This document shows, piece by piece, positions 1 to 11,708 of a stretch of 64,000 bases of DNA. A program made the translations under genes and the position numbers. The notes beneath the pieces were generated by a model. The model made no database searches. It saw only the letters and a list, made by a program, of their open reading frames with translations, and was not told the origin of the DNA. The DNA comes from Nymphaea colorata (taxonomy: Eukaryota > Streptophyta > Magnoliopsida > Nymphaeales > Nymphaeaceae), in assembly GCF_008831285.2 (NCBI RefSeq), contig NC_045144.1, forward strand, positions 15,797,858-15,861,857. Direction: 5' to 3'. Each line of letters opens with the position of its first letter. Position 1 is the stretch's first letter.

Positions 1-582
1 TGACTTTTCATTTATGCTAGTAATTGAAATTATCATGACATTTAGCAACCACTACTAGCTTGTTCCAAAATTGTGTTCATACAGTCATGTTCTCAAAATA
101 TTGATAATACCATCGACTATGATTTCTGCCATGTACATCACTAGGTGATCATGACCACGAAGAGCCAAACACATGGAGATTTTCTACCGCATCACCATCT
201 GACAAATAGGGTAGATGTATATATATGACACAGTCGCAACAGCTTCCAAAAACCTTTATGTTACAACATACAGTACATCTCCACTTCCATACAAGAATGT
301 TATATTTAGGCCATTTGTTTTCAACTTTTAGTAGAAAAATTGAGATGTAAAGTTCAGGTATATGACATGATTCTAAGTCTCAACTATTTCTCTCCAACGA
401 CATAGGTCAGTGTTCTTGTCTCATACTAGCTACTAGCATCCCATTTATTGTTCACACTGAAGTATGGCAGTCCCAACGCACAAGCTGCATTGATAGTCAT
501 ACAACTCATAAACTTCACCAATCTAAATAAGCAAACAAAAACATACATTTACAATTGTATGTTAGTATAGAAGCCACCATAC
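1..582 (-). other. Callose synthase intron running off the left edge
   Basis: After the exon that ends at 583 the minus strand continues with a good donor (gtatgg) and then AT-rich sequence in which I find no further callose synthase exon. The next expected coding segment, just after the conserved CYIFHH motif, should therefore lie left of position 1. Confidence 0.6.
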
Positions 583-3500
583 ATGGTGAAAGATGTAGCA
601 GAGGCATTCAGGCATGAATCGGAGATTTGCAGCTTCACCCCAGATAAGAAGATAGAGTCCTATATAAAGAAGCTGCATCTGTTGTTTGTCCCGAGCATTT
701 GATGTGCTGTTGTCAAGAGGAACAAATAGACACATGTTTTCTTTGTTAGACATTACAACAGGAAATACTTTATTTTTTGAAATAATGCCTCTAATAAGGC
801 CGCTCACTTGATATGTCGTTTCTGATGCAGATAGGCACACCATCCATAATAGTTCTTAAATATTTTGCCCATTAAATATTTCAGAGTGCTGTCATCTATC
901 TGCCATTGATAATCATGATAAATTGGAGTTAAACTTGGAAAAATGATTATGTACATACTGGATAATGGTCTGAGGACAGATTACTGAAAAACTTACCAGG
1001 TTAGACTCCTGATGATATTTATTCCGTGTTGCAACATTTGCCAATAACAAAACTAGGTGTTCTCTTTGGTTCTCCACATTAGATTTCTTCATGACATAAA
1101 CTATTATTAAGCTTCAATATAATTCCACATCAAAAGTTTACAGATTAATGAAAACCATTCAAATCATCAGGACTTACAGTACCTGAAATCCAAAAACTGA
1201 CCAAAGCCAATCAAACAAATCAAGATCTTGTCTGCTACTATCATGATATGCAGTACGAACAGAAGATTGCCAAGGAAGACCATGAATTTTTTTCAAAGCA
1301 TGAACTGCAGCTTTTATCTACAGGACAGAAGTTAGGTAATATTAGCATGACCAATACTAGAAATGCTATAAAAGAGTAATAGGCACAAAGAAGACAAGTA
1401 CTAAAGAAATTCGGAGTCAGAAATAATTGTTATGAAATATGAACCAACATATTTTACAGCAACTAGGTAATAAATGCAAGACAAACCTCAGGCACGTTCA
1501 TTATTGGAGGAGTGGTAGCAATTGCATGAAGGGGAAGAATGTTATATGGTACATACTGCTCCCTTATTTTCTCAACTTCTAAAGCATACTTTAAAATCTG
1601 AAAATTACAGAATATTAGTACATGGAATGCATTTTTCGCTTTCATATAAGAGAAATAGCAAGTTAAAGGAAAGTTATACTTCACAGGCTGACCTCCTCAC
1701 TGATTTTGTCTTTAGGTACCAGGTTTTCAAGGACATCATATAGAACAGATGCAATCTGACAGTTTTTGGCCATCTCGTCACTGAAAATTTCCACCAAAAG
1801 AAAATAGGTGCTGAAAATCAGACAATTATCCCTGCATTTCACAGACAATAACTTACTACTTTTTTATCGACTCAACATTAAGATAAGAAAATTACGGAGT
1901 TCTCTTTTGAAGTTGTTCCTTGATATTCTTCTCATAAAACTCCTTGTAGAACTTTTGAATTTCTCGTGCATATGCTTTGGTAGGCTGAGGCCCTTCTTTT
2001 TCATCCTTTATGAATATAGCACTTCACAGTTAAAACATAGACAGATAAAGAGATGACGATGAAGCAATAAAATTTTTCCTGAATGACAGGTTTATAACAC
2101 TCGCCTTTTCCAGCTTGTGCAGAAGTGCTGTCTTAAATTGGCGAACTCCTCGTCCAGCTGATGTAGAATCCAACTTATGTGCCATCTCAAATGCATGAAA
2201 ACGACCTGGTGAGAAATGGCATGTTACATTCTGCAGAAATGGACAAGCACAGTAAAACCAAAGAAGTAGTAGTACCTTTACAAGCACAACCAGTTTGAAT
2301 CATTTTAGTTAACAAAAACATTTCTATGAGTTATGACAATTCTTCTTTGCGACAATGCATTCACCATATTACACCATACCTGGTATCACTTGAGGCAACC
2401 CACTGGTGGGACACACCAAGGTTCTAAACCTGGTTCTCATCCCAAGTCTGAGATCCACATATACAATTGTGACTGAATGTGCGACCCGTACCCAACGTTT
2501 TCAAAATATTGCAAATCCCTGTCTAATAAAACGTAGCTTGGTACTTTTAAGACAGATCTCACAAAATGGCACTTATGAGAATCCTTGGCTGCCAATCATC
2601 TGAAACTCATTAAAGGAATGAACTTCAGACCCCAAATCAACTTCATAAAAATACTAATACCAGGGAAAAGAAAAACAATAAGAAGGCCACCTTGCAGTGC
2701 ATTTTTTTCCCTTCCTGAAAGCGCCCCAACCCCCCACCCAAAAAAAAAAAAAAAGGGAACACTTCCTTAAAGCAAACAGCATAACAGCACTCTATTTTGG
2801 AGAAAGAATATGCAGATCTTCTTCTTAAGTTTAGGATGTGTAGTTCATCGAAAAGTTCAGGACATGTAGTTCTATAACCACCTGTCTAAAGATCAAAAAA
2901 TTCAAATGTTTGACCTAAGCCTGGGCGTCGGATCGGGTAACCGGTACCCAGCCCGACTCGGGCTCGGGCACCCAATGGGTACCCGGCCCGACTTAGGCTC
3001 GGGCTCGGGGCCCGAAAGAAAAAGGCACCGGGCCAGCCCGATAACTTATCGGGCTGGTCCGGGTGGGCCCAACTAAGCTCAGTTCAGCCAGATAAGATTT
3101 TTTTTTAATATTAATTTTATTGATTTTTATATATAACAATAATATTTTATTGCAATTAATTATATTTATATATTATATATATTAAAATATATATTTTTTA
3201 ATTTTAATCGGGCCGGGCCTGGGTTCGGGTTTTAGGTGTCAGGCTGGGCCCGGGCTCGTGTTTCAGGTGTCGGACAGGCCCGGGCTCGTGTTCCAGACAC
3301 CCAAGTTCCACCATAGATACGGAAGCTTCAAAGTTTCCAACTATAGCTAATCACACAACCATTTGCATGTAAAATTACAGATAATTGATCGGAGATTTGG
3401 ATGACAAATTCATGCAAGACAAGGTGATAACATGAACAATTTGAAGCAAATACGGATATGAGGCTGAAAAAGTAAGTCTTTTCTTAATCAGTTTTTTCGT

Positions 3501-4976
3501 TAAAGTGACTTACGACTACAGCAACAAATATTATTCTCGGGCTTTAACAGCGAGATTCCTATCAAGTATTTTTCAGGAAAACGTTGGCAAGTTTTTAAAA
3601 ATGAAAAATCCTAAAATTTAGGTAAAAATAAAATAAATGATAAACTTATAAGAAGACACAAAAGAAAATAAAATAATGTTCTAATGATGACAGAAAAGAC
3701 AATAAATAATTTAATTTAAGTTTAAAGTGCGAAAGCAAGTTCTTTTCTTAATCATTTTTTTCGTTAATGAAGTGAATTACGACCACGGCGAAAAATATTA
3801 TTTCCAGGCTTTAACAGTGAGATTCTTCTTGGGTATTTTTCAGCAAAGATGCTCCTCTCAGCAAAATCTTGGCAATTTTTTTTTGCAAAATCCTCAAATT
3901 TAGGTAAAAATAAAGTAAATGAGAAAATTATAAGAAGACACAAAAGACGCCTAGATAAAGAAAATAAAATAATGTTTTAATGAATACAGAAAAGACGATA
4001 AATAATTTAATTTAAATTTAAAGTGTAACCCGTTATGGTATTAATGTTGAAAAACAGAGAAATGAAAAAGCGGGAAAATGGAAAAAAATGCAAAAGAAAT
4101 GCGATAATAACACATTCAATTATTTTCATGTGTTTCCAGCAAATGCTTCTTTTGCACATTTTTTTCGTTTTTCTCTTTTGGCATTAATATTATTTTTTTT
4201 TTTGGCAAAAAATGCGATATTCACAACCAGCAGTTCAGCAATTGTGTCGGAACTACGAGCTGAAGCAACAAAAAGTACTGAAGTAAGGCCAATTTAAAGT
4301 TGCCAGGAACAAATTGCTGACATAGAGCAGGGCCACTGATTCTCCTCCTTAGAAGAGCGACAGATCACTATAAGTACGGCTCGAACCTACTTGTAATAGC
4401 GTCTAGCAACTATGCGAAATCCATCAATACTTGCCTAGATGGAAATATAGATGTTCTCCTCGAATATCAAGTGCCTGAAGATAGCTTGACATAAGGAAAC
4501 CATCAGGATCAGAGCTAACATTGTCAATTTTCACAATAAATGCGTTGAAGATTCCCTACTGTCCTCCGTTCACTTGCAATTCAAGCTTTAAGCAATACAA
4601 GCAATCAACGCGTTCGACGAGTTCCAACAAGAATTTAGAGTATAACTAATGTGTTTTGACGCTTCTCTCCAAGCAATCAGAAAGAAATGAACTACCAAGA
4701 AGAAACAAGGCAAACTACAAGCAATGGTAGGGCAAAGGGAATTCGAAACGCCGACTTACACAGGTAAGCGACAGTAGGGTTCTCCTCCTGAATCTCATCT
4801 GCAACGCGGAGGACGGGGATAATATTCGCGAGGGACGACGGGACAAGCTCTGCATTGATTGTGCCCGGCTCGTCCTCGGGAGCCTCGCCGACGACGGTCC
4901 CGACCCTCGACATCCGGCGGGAGAGTGACCTCGCCGGGAACTCGCCAGAGTGTCTCATGCCGCTGCTGCTCGCCAT
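583..4976 (-). CDS. Callose synthase (glucan synthase-like), N-terminal part, nine exons, truncated by window edge
   Basis: This gene makes the large plasma-membrane enzyme that polymerises UDP-glucose into beta-1,3-glucan (callose). Exons on the minus strand are 4976-4760, 2205-2105, 2005-1896, 1780-1693, 1597-1487, 1317-1183, 1086-997, 899-808 and 706-583, giving 356 codons in one continuous frame. Recognisable family blocks in order are MASSSG at the start, VAYLCRFHAFEMAHKLD across the first junction, GRGVRQFKTALL, REIQKFYKEFYEKNIKE, YVPYNILPL, LPWQSSVRTAY, NQREHLVLLLANV and YIGLYLLIWGEAANLRF, followed by PECLCYIFHH. The last belongs to the FKS1-type N-terminal domain. Family members are about 1,750-1,950 residues, so the transmembrane segments and catalytic core lie outside the window. 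The start at 4976 matches the usual family N-terminus. Intron 2 appears to use a GC donor. Subfamily is not decided. Confidence 0.93.
2929..3305. mobile_element. MITE-like element with GC-rich arms and AT-rich core
   Basis: Two GC-rich arms made of repeated CGGGCTCGGG/GCCCGG words (2929-3075 and 3205-3305) flank an AT-rich centre. The outer ends are roughly inverted: CTGGGCGTCGGA at the left and, read from the other strand, CTTGGGTGTCTGGA at the right. Such ends resemble non-autonomous hAT-type elements of plants, but I could not define a target duplication. A related arm is seen near 5875-5965. Confidence 0.45.
3468..4027. repeat. Diverged tandem duplication (about 263 + 297 bp)
   Basis: The segment 3468-3730 is repeated, with substitutions and small insertions, at 3731-4027. 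Shared words include gggctttaacagcgagattc versus aggctttaacagtgagattc, and aatttaggtaaaaataaa in both copies. It lies wholly within the first callose synthase intron and is non-coding. Confidence 0.8.
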
Positions 4977-5560
4977 CTTCGCCTCCGCTTCCGCTGCCGC
5001 TCCGACGAACTGTAGAGAAATAGAGCAACTCTGTCCCCATCTCCGATTGATTATAAAAGACTTGCAGGAGAGAAGGTACGCCGAAAAGCGGGAAAAGAGA
5101 TGAAAAGAGAAAAAGATGGGGAGAATCGCTTGTGGCTTGTGGGTAAGTAGCACCACCACTGCCACCACCGTATTTTTCTTTTGTTCTCTTTTGCTTTTCT
5201 GCCCATTTCTCTCTCCCTCTCTCACTCTCGCTCAAAGAGCACCAACTCATAAAGAAACCTCTGTCAAACATCAACAACTCATAAAGATAGAAAGAGAGAG
5301 AAGGCAGTGGGGCAGCCAGCTTTTGCTTTGGCTTTCCCAGGGAGGAAGCAACGAATGAGGAAAAGAATTGTTGGTGACGCTTCTTCGTCTTCGTTGTCGT
5401 CATCGTCGTCTTCCTTTTTCCGTCGTTCGAACGGCGAACCGCCGCGCGGAGCAGAGGTCCGCCACCCCGCGCTTTTCTTTTCCTTACTCTTTTCTTTTCC
5501 AAAATTATATTCAAGGGCTTCCTGTTTAACTATACTCTTAGTACAACCCTAACTTTTCAT
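4977..5560 (-). promoter_or_regulatory. Leader and proximal promoter region of the callose synthase
   Basis: Read on the minus strand this stretch is GA/AG-rich and GC-richer than the spacer beyond it, as expected of a plant 5' leader. No clear TATA box was identified. The frame of the start codon stays open upstream to another ATG at 5225, which would add 83 residues if used; that extension is low-complexity and unlike the family N-terminus, so I treat it as leader. Confidence 0.45.
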
Positions 5561-5723
5561 CGTTTTCTTGCATAGTCCCCACTTTTTTCTTACAACAGTC
5601 AGGACCACCTAACAACTTTATAATTCAGTCACTGACCCTTTAAGCTTTATTTTTTTATTTATTTTTATCTATTATTGTGTCAAAAACAAAGTCTTTGTTT
5701 AATTACGCTTCTCCTTCTTAAAA

Positions 5724-5724
<1 letters not shown>

Positions 5725-5774
<50 letters not shown>
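5725..5774. repeat. (TA)n microsatellite
   Basis: About 50 bp of uninterrupted TA dinucleotides lies upstream of the callose synthase leader. Confidence 0.97.
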
Positions 5775-5781
<7 letters not shown>

Positions 5782-5859
5782 AATACATACAAAGAGAGAT
5801 TTTTTTTTTGTGGTGCATTAGCTTCTTAAAAAGTTTATTCAAAACTGAGACCAAGCTCA

Positions 5860-6990
5860 GGTTTCAGTCATCAAGCCCGGTTCCGGGCTAGGGTTTTGGA
5901 CAACGGGCTAGCCCAAACACGACTTCTTACAGGGCTGGGCCGGCCCGATGGCCAGGTCTAGTGCGAGTCAGCTTGAGCTCTGCTCAAACTCAACTAAAGT
6001 CAAGCTCAGTTCAACCGCTGGAAGGTCAGCTGATATCAACCTATTTAAGCTGATGGTTTATTTGACTAAGCTCGAGTTTAATGAAGGTGCACAAGTATTA
6101 AAAGAAGTTTTATTTTGAATAAAGTGATAATATGTAGATTTAAAATATTGTGAAATATTAATATATATGAAAATTGTAATAGTTGGCTGCAGAATTGTTG
6201 TGGGATGGCCAAATATTTAAAGGTTCTGAATAAATACTCCATAATCATCAGTATACCAAAATCATTGTTAATGCTTCCATTGCATAGTATTTTTACCGAT
6301 GGTTTTTATATATCTGAATTTAGATTCGAATTTAAACATGAACAAAAAAATGTTTATACCACATCCAAATCTGGTTTCGAAGTTACAATTTGAATCCAAC
6401 TTTTGAAATTCAGACCCAAATATGAAATCTGACATTTAAACTGAATATGAACCAGACTACAATGTGGTAAAAATGACTTTCTAAGTGTATGAAAACTTGA
6501 TATAAATTTTTTGTTGAAAACCAGGTCCAGTTCGAATATGAATCCCATTGAATTTATTTAAATCCAGACATGACTCTGATTAGGTGTCATTTCCTAAATA
6601 GAATTTGATTCAATTTATTAATAGAATGCTCAAAGTTTTTATATTTTTTTAAGCTGTTAGCATACCTTTGACATTTCTGGTTTTAGTGACAAAATTAGGA
6701 TTCAAACCACGCTAGTTGGTGTTTGAGCTCCACCGCACTCACCTAAAGCTGCGTATTAAGCTGGACCACCACCGGGTACCTCATGTTTCATGCGTAGGTT
6801 TAAGCATGAAAAAAAAAAAAAAAACACATCCGACATAAGTTATCTAGATACATAATATTTTATTAAAATTAATTATATATATTATTTTATATACGAATGT
6901 ATTTTATAATTTATAAAAGCCAAACCGGAACCCAAGTCTCAAGTGTTGAGCGGAGGGAGTCCGCGAGGCTTATCAGTTATCACCCACTTC
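5860..6990. other. Spacer with repeat remnants, no gene seen
   Basis: Positions 5875-5965 carry GC-rich words (ccgggctaggg, gggctgggccggcccgat) resembling one arm of the element in the callose synthase intron. From 6300 to 6560 runs a low-complexity stretch of degenerate 'aaattcagacccaaat' words; similar stretches recur at 14640-14960, 20570-20860, 33780-34040, 45250-45560 and 48680-48870. No coding signal was found. Confidence 0.5.
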
Positions 6991-6997
6991 TTCGACC

Positions 6998-7210
6998 CTT
7001 AGGGTGCGTTTGATGCACTGGGAAGAATTTAACGTGGTAAATTTATTACGGTAAATTTTTTTGAAAAAAAAAAACAGGATGAAATTTAATCCTCTTTCGA
7101 TTTGAGGTCATGTTTGATGCACAGGAAGAATTTAACATGGTACATTTAACCATGTTTGATGCACAAGGAAGAATTTAACCTGGTAAAATTAACCATGTTT
7201 GATGCACATG
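6998..7210. repeat. Short direct repeats around 'gtttgatgcac..ggaagaattta'
   Basis: The motif tttgatgcac followed by ggaagaattta and a tggta-type word recurs about four times (near 7009, 7107, 7157 and 7198). The first begins gggtgcgtttgatgc, a word that reappears in inverted, diverged form as gcaatcaaacgcc near 9141-9153 beyond the PPR relic. This may be the arm of a degenerate inverted-repeat element. Confidence 0.45.
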
Positions 7211-7699
7211 GTAGAAAAATTATGAGACTTTTTTCAAACCTGCAATAAGTTGTTTGAAAGATGGCCTTCCAAAAGAAAAAAATGTCTACACCTACGCCCT
7301 ACGGCTGAAAACAACGAACCATCCACCATGTCACTTGAGATGAACCAAACAAAATAACAATTGAGATGAGCTAAACAAAGAACAAACATTCCATTGACTA
7401 GAAAATATAACTGATATGAGCCAAACAAAGAACCATTACTAATGATTAACTAGAAAATATAACTGATATTCATCCAGCTTGAGTAATAACAAAATAAAAC
7501 CGTCACATGTGTTGTCCCATCCAGTACATAAGTTTCCCATCCAGCATATAAGTTTAATATTTAAAGTACAGATTCAACATAGAAAACAAGTAATAACAAA
7601 ACAAGCAATCAAACATAGTGGAATGCGTTTCCGTTCATTCATCTTCATCACTTCCTTCTCTTGCGTTGGGTTGACATTGTCAATGTTCAATGGCCTACA

Positions 7700-9023
7700 T
7701 AATTGCACACCATACTTGATGTCCACATGCTAGCATCTGCTGGAAACATCATATTGTTAATAAAATCTACAGCCTCTTGAATGCAGCCTGCCCGTGCCAA
7801 GAGATCAATCATACAAGAACAGTGTTCAACCATTGGTAAGATACCATAATCATGTTTCATAGCATGAAAGAGTTGCCGCCCTTCCTCAACCAGCCCTCGG
7901 TGACTGCAGGCCGACAACACGGTGACTGCAGGCCGACAACACAGCAATGAAGGTAACAGAGCTTGGTCTGACTCCAACTCTCTTCATATCTTAAAAAACT
8001 TGAAGGTAATGGCGATTGGTTGCATATCCATAAATAATTGAATTCCAAGAACCCACATTTCTTCTGCTTTGACTGGCAAAAATTCGATATGCATCTTCTA
8101 ACCTCCCACAATTTGCAAGACCTGTTATTATAGCCGATAAGCCGACCTATCCTGGTCAATAATGGCACCAAAAATAAGAAACGCGCTATCGGTGTCTCCA
8201 CATTTACTATACATATTGATCATGGAACTACCCAAAACACTGTCACCCACCCGTCACAATGTAAGCGTGTAGCTGTTTGCCTGCATCAAGCTTCTCCACA
8301 TCGGCACAAGCACATGCCATCGTAGCTAAGATGAAACCATCGATCTCCAACTGATGCAACTTCATTTGGTCAAACAGTCTCATTGCTTCCCAAGGTTGTC
8401 CCTGGTGGATATATCCAGTCATCATCTTGTTCCACGAAGCCACATCTCGGCGTGGCATTGCATCGAAATATCTCCTCGCCTTTCCAATTCTGCCATATAA
8501 AACGCAACCGTGAACCATCGAATTCCAAGCGAACGTGTTCTTCACTGAGTTGTTGGGCAACCTCAAGATCACCCATCTTTGCATAAGCTGCAATGACCAC
8601 AGTCCACGAAAACTCGTTTTTGCACGGCATAGACGTGAACAGCTCCAACGAAGTTCTTGCCTTGCCCGAGTTAGCATAACCTTCAATCAAGCTATTCCAG
8701 GAGAAAGTGTTTCTTTCAGTCGTTTGAACAAACACCTGATGCGCGTCGGCGAGTCTGCCGCACTTCACGTACATATGAAGGAGGCAATTAGCTATAAACA
8801 ACGTCGACTCCAGGAATACCTTCACGCAGTACAGATGGAGCTGTCTTCCTCGCGAAAGGCATTGTGCGTTTGTGGATGACCTTAACAAACGTGAGCACTC
8901 CTGCAAGTCCATCAGAATAGGGCACTGATTTAGAAGGAAAACGAGGGCAACAGAGAAAAGGGGAAAGATCACTGGCAGAGGCGACGGTGAGTGCGGCGAC
9001 GGTGAGGGCAGGTAAAATTTCAC
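7700..9023 (-). pseudogene. Pentatricopeptide repeat (PPR, PLS-type) protein pseudogene
   Basis: PPR proteins are organelle RNA-binding proteins built of 31-36-residue helical repeats. The minus strand encodes typical repeat signatures: GRQLHLYCVKV, NCLLHMYVKCGRLADAHQVF, NTFSWNSLIEGYANSGK, DVASWNKMMTGYIHQGQPWEA, SSMINMYSKCGDTDSAFLIF, VLSACSHRGLVEEGRQLF and SCMIDLLARAGCIQEA, ending in an E-domain-like ADASMW. The frame is broken by shifts near 8555, 8250 and 8140, a TAA at about 8001 where a sense codon is expected, and a 22-bp tandem duplication at 7899-7942 that shifts frame again. The first plausible ATG is at 8912, or at 9023 with an N-terminal extension. Normal PLS proteins are longer, and no DYW domain is visible. 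The gene is dead as read. Confidence 0.88.
7899..7942. repeat. 22-bp tandem duplication breaking the PPR frame
   Basis: The 22-bp unit at 7899-7920 is repeated exactly at 7921-7942. Because 22 is not a multiple of three it shifts the PPR reading frame in the conserved 'LSACSHRG' motif, so that part of the motif is encoded twice in two frames. Confidence 0.95.
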
Positions 9024-9567
9024 CCGCTCGAGAGGTCGGACCTTCCAGCTACCTTTTTTCGTTTAAACGAGATGAATTTCATCCAATTTTAGTCGGGCCG
9101 GTGAAATTTCACCGCTAATTCACTTATTCACTTTCATCGGGCAATCAAACGCCTCCGCCTCCTTACGAGACGCATGAGGGGTGTTTCTGTCTTTTCCTTA
9201 AACAACTCTTCATTCCCTTCTTATGTAAATGGTTCTCCCCTTTTGCCATGTGAGGATATTTTTATCTTTTCAAATTTCAACTACGTACGTTTCCAAAGGC
9301 GTCAATTCTGGAATATTTCTTTTTGAGTGCCTTTATTTTGTAGGTTTCTCATTTTAGTGACCTTTTTTTTTTTGAAATGATAAAAAGCGATGGATTATTA
9401 GCAATGGGAAAATTCCTAAGAATTGATGCAGGGTGGCCGCCTTTGAAGAGCCTTTTATATTGGGGCTGCTTCCAATATGGACAACCTTTTGCAGCGGGGT
9501 ATATCGCCTGAATAACATTATGTTTTTGTGATTTGTTAAGATGAGTTGTCCGAAAGCACGAAAAGGT

Positions 9568-9635
9568 TAAGTTGGGTAGAACTTTAACAATTATAAAATG
9601 CTAAGTTGGGTAGAACTTTAACAATTATAAAATGC
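9568..9635. repeat. 34-bp exact tandem duplication
   Basis: The unit starting taagttgggtagaacttt at 9568 is repeated at 9602 with a period of 34 bp. Confidence 0.92.
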
Positions 9636-10074
9636 TTTTATAGTAAAAGGTGACAACATATATTCTCAAATTAAGGTGCGCGCCACCTCTCAAAGGTCGA
9701 AGGCTTCACCTAACACACACTAACAAAGCAAATTCTCCGTGGGGGCACTCATTTAATACCTATAGATTCTTTGAGGCACTGACATATATAACAATCAAAT
9801 ATATCAAAATATTAACATTTATATTGTTGTTTATGGATCTTCCTCAAAAAATTGAGTGGGTTCATAAAACATTTTAAAATGTGCACAATGAATCTGCCTT
9901 AATTTTTAATTCACGTACATAAACCATTAACATTTTGTTACAATTGGCAAATAACTCTGTTAAGATAAAAAGTATAGAGTTTGCTTTCGATGCTTTGAGG
10001 TGCCACACTACCAACTTCAAGTTATGTATCAACTAAATGTCTCCTGGATCGACTTTAAAATGTGTTAGATTAAG

Positions 10075-10156
<82 letters not shown>
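10075..10156. repeat. Compound (TA)n(GA)n microsatellite
   Basis: About 44 bp of TA repeats pass directly into about 38 bp of GA repeats. Confidence 0.97.
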
Positions 10157-10158
<2 letters not shown>

Positions 10159-10919
10159 CCTTGAGGGGGTGTTTGATCATTCGTGATTTAAAAAATATGA
10201 ATCTGATGTGGATATGATGTGGTATGTTTTTGCAGGGGCAAAAGGTTTAAATCTATGGTGCATCAAACTAAGATCCACACTGAAATCTTACTTCTTCCCA
10301 TTTAGAAAAGGTTAAATTAAGATCAGGGGGTGTTGTTCTGACCTTAAACATATGGTTCTCAAATCTTGAGGGTTGCAAATTAAAGGCAATTAAAGGCTTC
10401 CTAAAGGAAATACTTTGCCTCATTTAAAGGGTATTAGACTCTTGAGAAAATAATTTGGTTTTATGTTTACAACTTAATGTCCATCGTTTGCTCTCTAGAA
10501 TTGACGGGGCAAATGGTTCTCATCATGTTTAGCATATAAGAGTTTAATAGCCAGCCATTTTCGATATATACACACACAAAGCGAGCTACCTATGCAGCAG
10601 CATGGTTATTTTCTTATTTTATGTTAGCAACGGATAGTTGCTTGCCCACTATTTTAGCAACGGAATAAACTTTTTACAATGGCTAGCAATGCAAAATGAA
10701 AAATAACTATTAACTATCCAGCCACAGTCGGCTGATTTCAATTTTTCTTATATATATAAATGTGCCGTTTCTTGCTAGATGGTAAAATTTAAAATTTTAT
10801 TATTAAAAGTACCATAAATTGTTAAAATCATGGCTAATGTCAATTTAATATTTTCTTTTCAAATTTTAACTATATGACAACATCTTCTACATGATGATAT
10901 CAATTACATACATAACAAC

Positions 10920-10959
<40 letters not shown>

Positions 10960-11080
10960 CCACTTGATGTTTTAATTTTTCTATTGCTAAAAATCTCAAA
11001 ACATGATCTTAGAATAGACAAGTACATGTAAAGGAAGGATGTGGATGAACAAAGATTGAATGAGTATGAGCTTGCAAATG

Positions 11081-11271
11081 CAAGGGCGGAGCCAAGGTAG
11101 GCTTGCATGGGCTCTCGCCCCACCTCAATTTTTTTTTTAAATTACATGTAAATTTTTAAAAAATTTCACTAGTTCTATATAAAAATTTTGAAAAACTGTA
11201 TTTCGGCCCTAGTTAAAATTTAGAAACTTTAATTAGGGCCCCCTCATGAAAAAATTCTGGCTCCGCCTTTA
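11081..11271. mobile_element. hAT-like MITE with GGCGGAGCC ends (copy 1)
   Basis: The element starts CAAGGGCGGAGCCAAGG and ends ctggctccgccttta, which read from the other strand is TAAAGGCGGAGCCAG, so the ends form an imperfect terminal inverted repeat. It is flanked by tgcaaatg (11073-11080) and ggcaaatg (11272-11279), a 7/8 match consistent with the 8-bp target duplication of hAT elements. The AT-rich interior carries the acatgtaaattt and atatttcgg words shared with the copies at 16468, 18640, 25148 and 28326. Confidence 0.8.
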
Positions 11272-11708
11272 GGCAAATGGAGGAGCTCTAGGCAATGCAT
11301 GAGTGTCAATTAAACGAGTTTGATGTCAAACTAGTGAGCCTGGAATTGCACCACTTGCCGTCATTGTGTCCTAATGATAAGTAAGGACAGGAGAATGTTG
11401 GAGTCTGGAGCTTGATCCATAAATTATGTCATTTTTTCGTTTTGTGGGTTTTCCCCTAATCTCATGTCTATGAGGTCGCCGTTTTGGCTTGTACTTTGCA
11501 ATTATTTTGAAAATCTATGTCACATGGGTGCGGGTGCGATACGGGTGCGGATACAACAAGTTTCACAATTTCCGGATACGCGGATACGGCAAATATAATA
11601 TTCTCAAAAAATTTATAAATTGAAAAAAACAAACAAACAAACATTGTTTATCACAAAACATTAACATTGTTCATCAGTAATCACAAAACATTGTTGATTA
11701 TCATCATT

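Larger units (their letters stand above)
2206..4759 (-). other. First intron of the callose synthase, 2.55 kb, repeat-rich
   Basis: The intron has a strong gtaagt donor at 4759-4754 and a cag acceptor before 2205. It is much longer than the other introns (roughly 100-225 bp each) and contains a poly-A tract near 2740, a GC-rich hairpin-like element at 2929-3305 and a tandem duplication at 3468-4027. No coding sequence was recognised inside it. Confidence 0.75.
9024..11060. other. AT-rich spacer, no gene seen
   Basis: This spacer contains an inverted echo of the 6998 repeat near 9141-9153, a 34-bp tandem duplication at 9568-9635, the (TA)n(GA)n run at 10075-10156 and a (CA)n(TA)n run at about 10919-10960. 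I found no open frame with recognisable protein similarity. Confidence 0.6.

Noticed and set aside
4795-5514. A 239-codon minus-strand frame across the callose synthase start
   Set aside because: It overlaps exon 1 in a different frame and has low-complexity, Arg/Lys-rich composition; the exon 1 frame matches the family.
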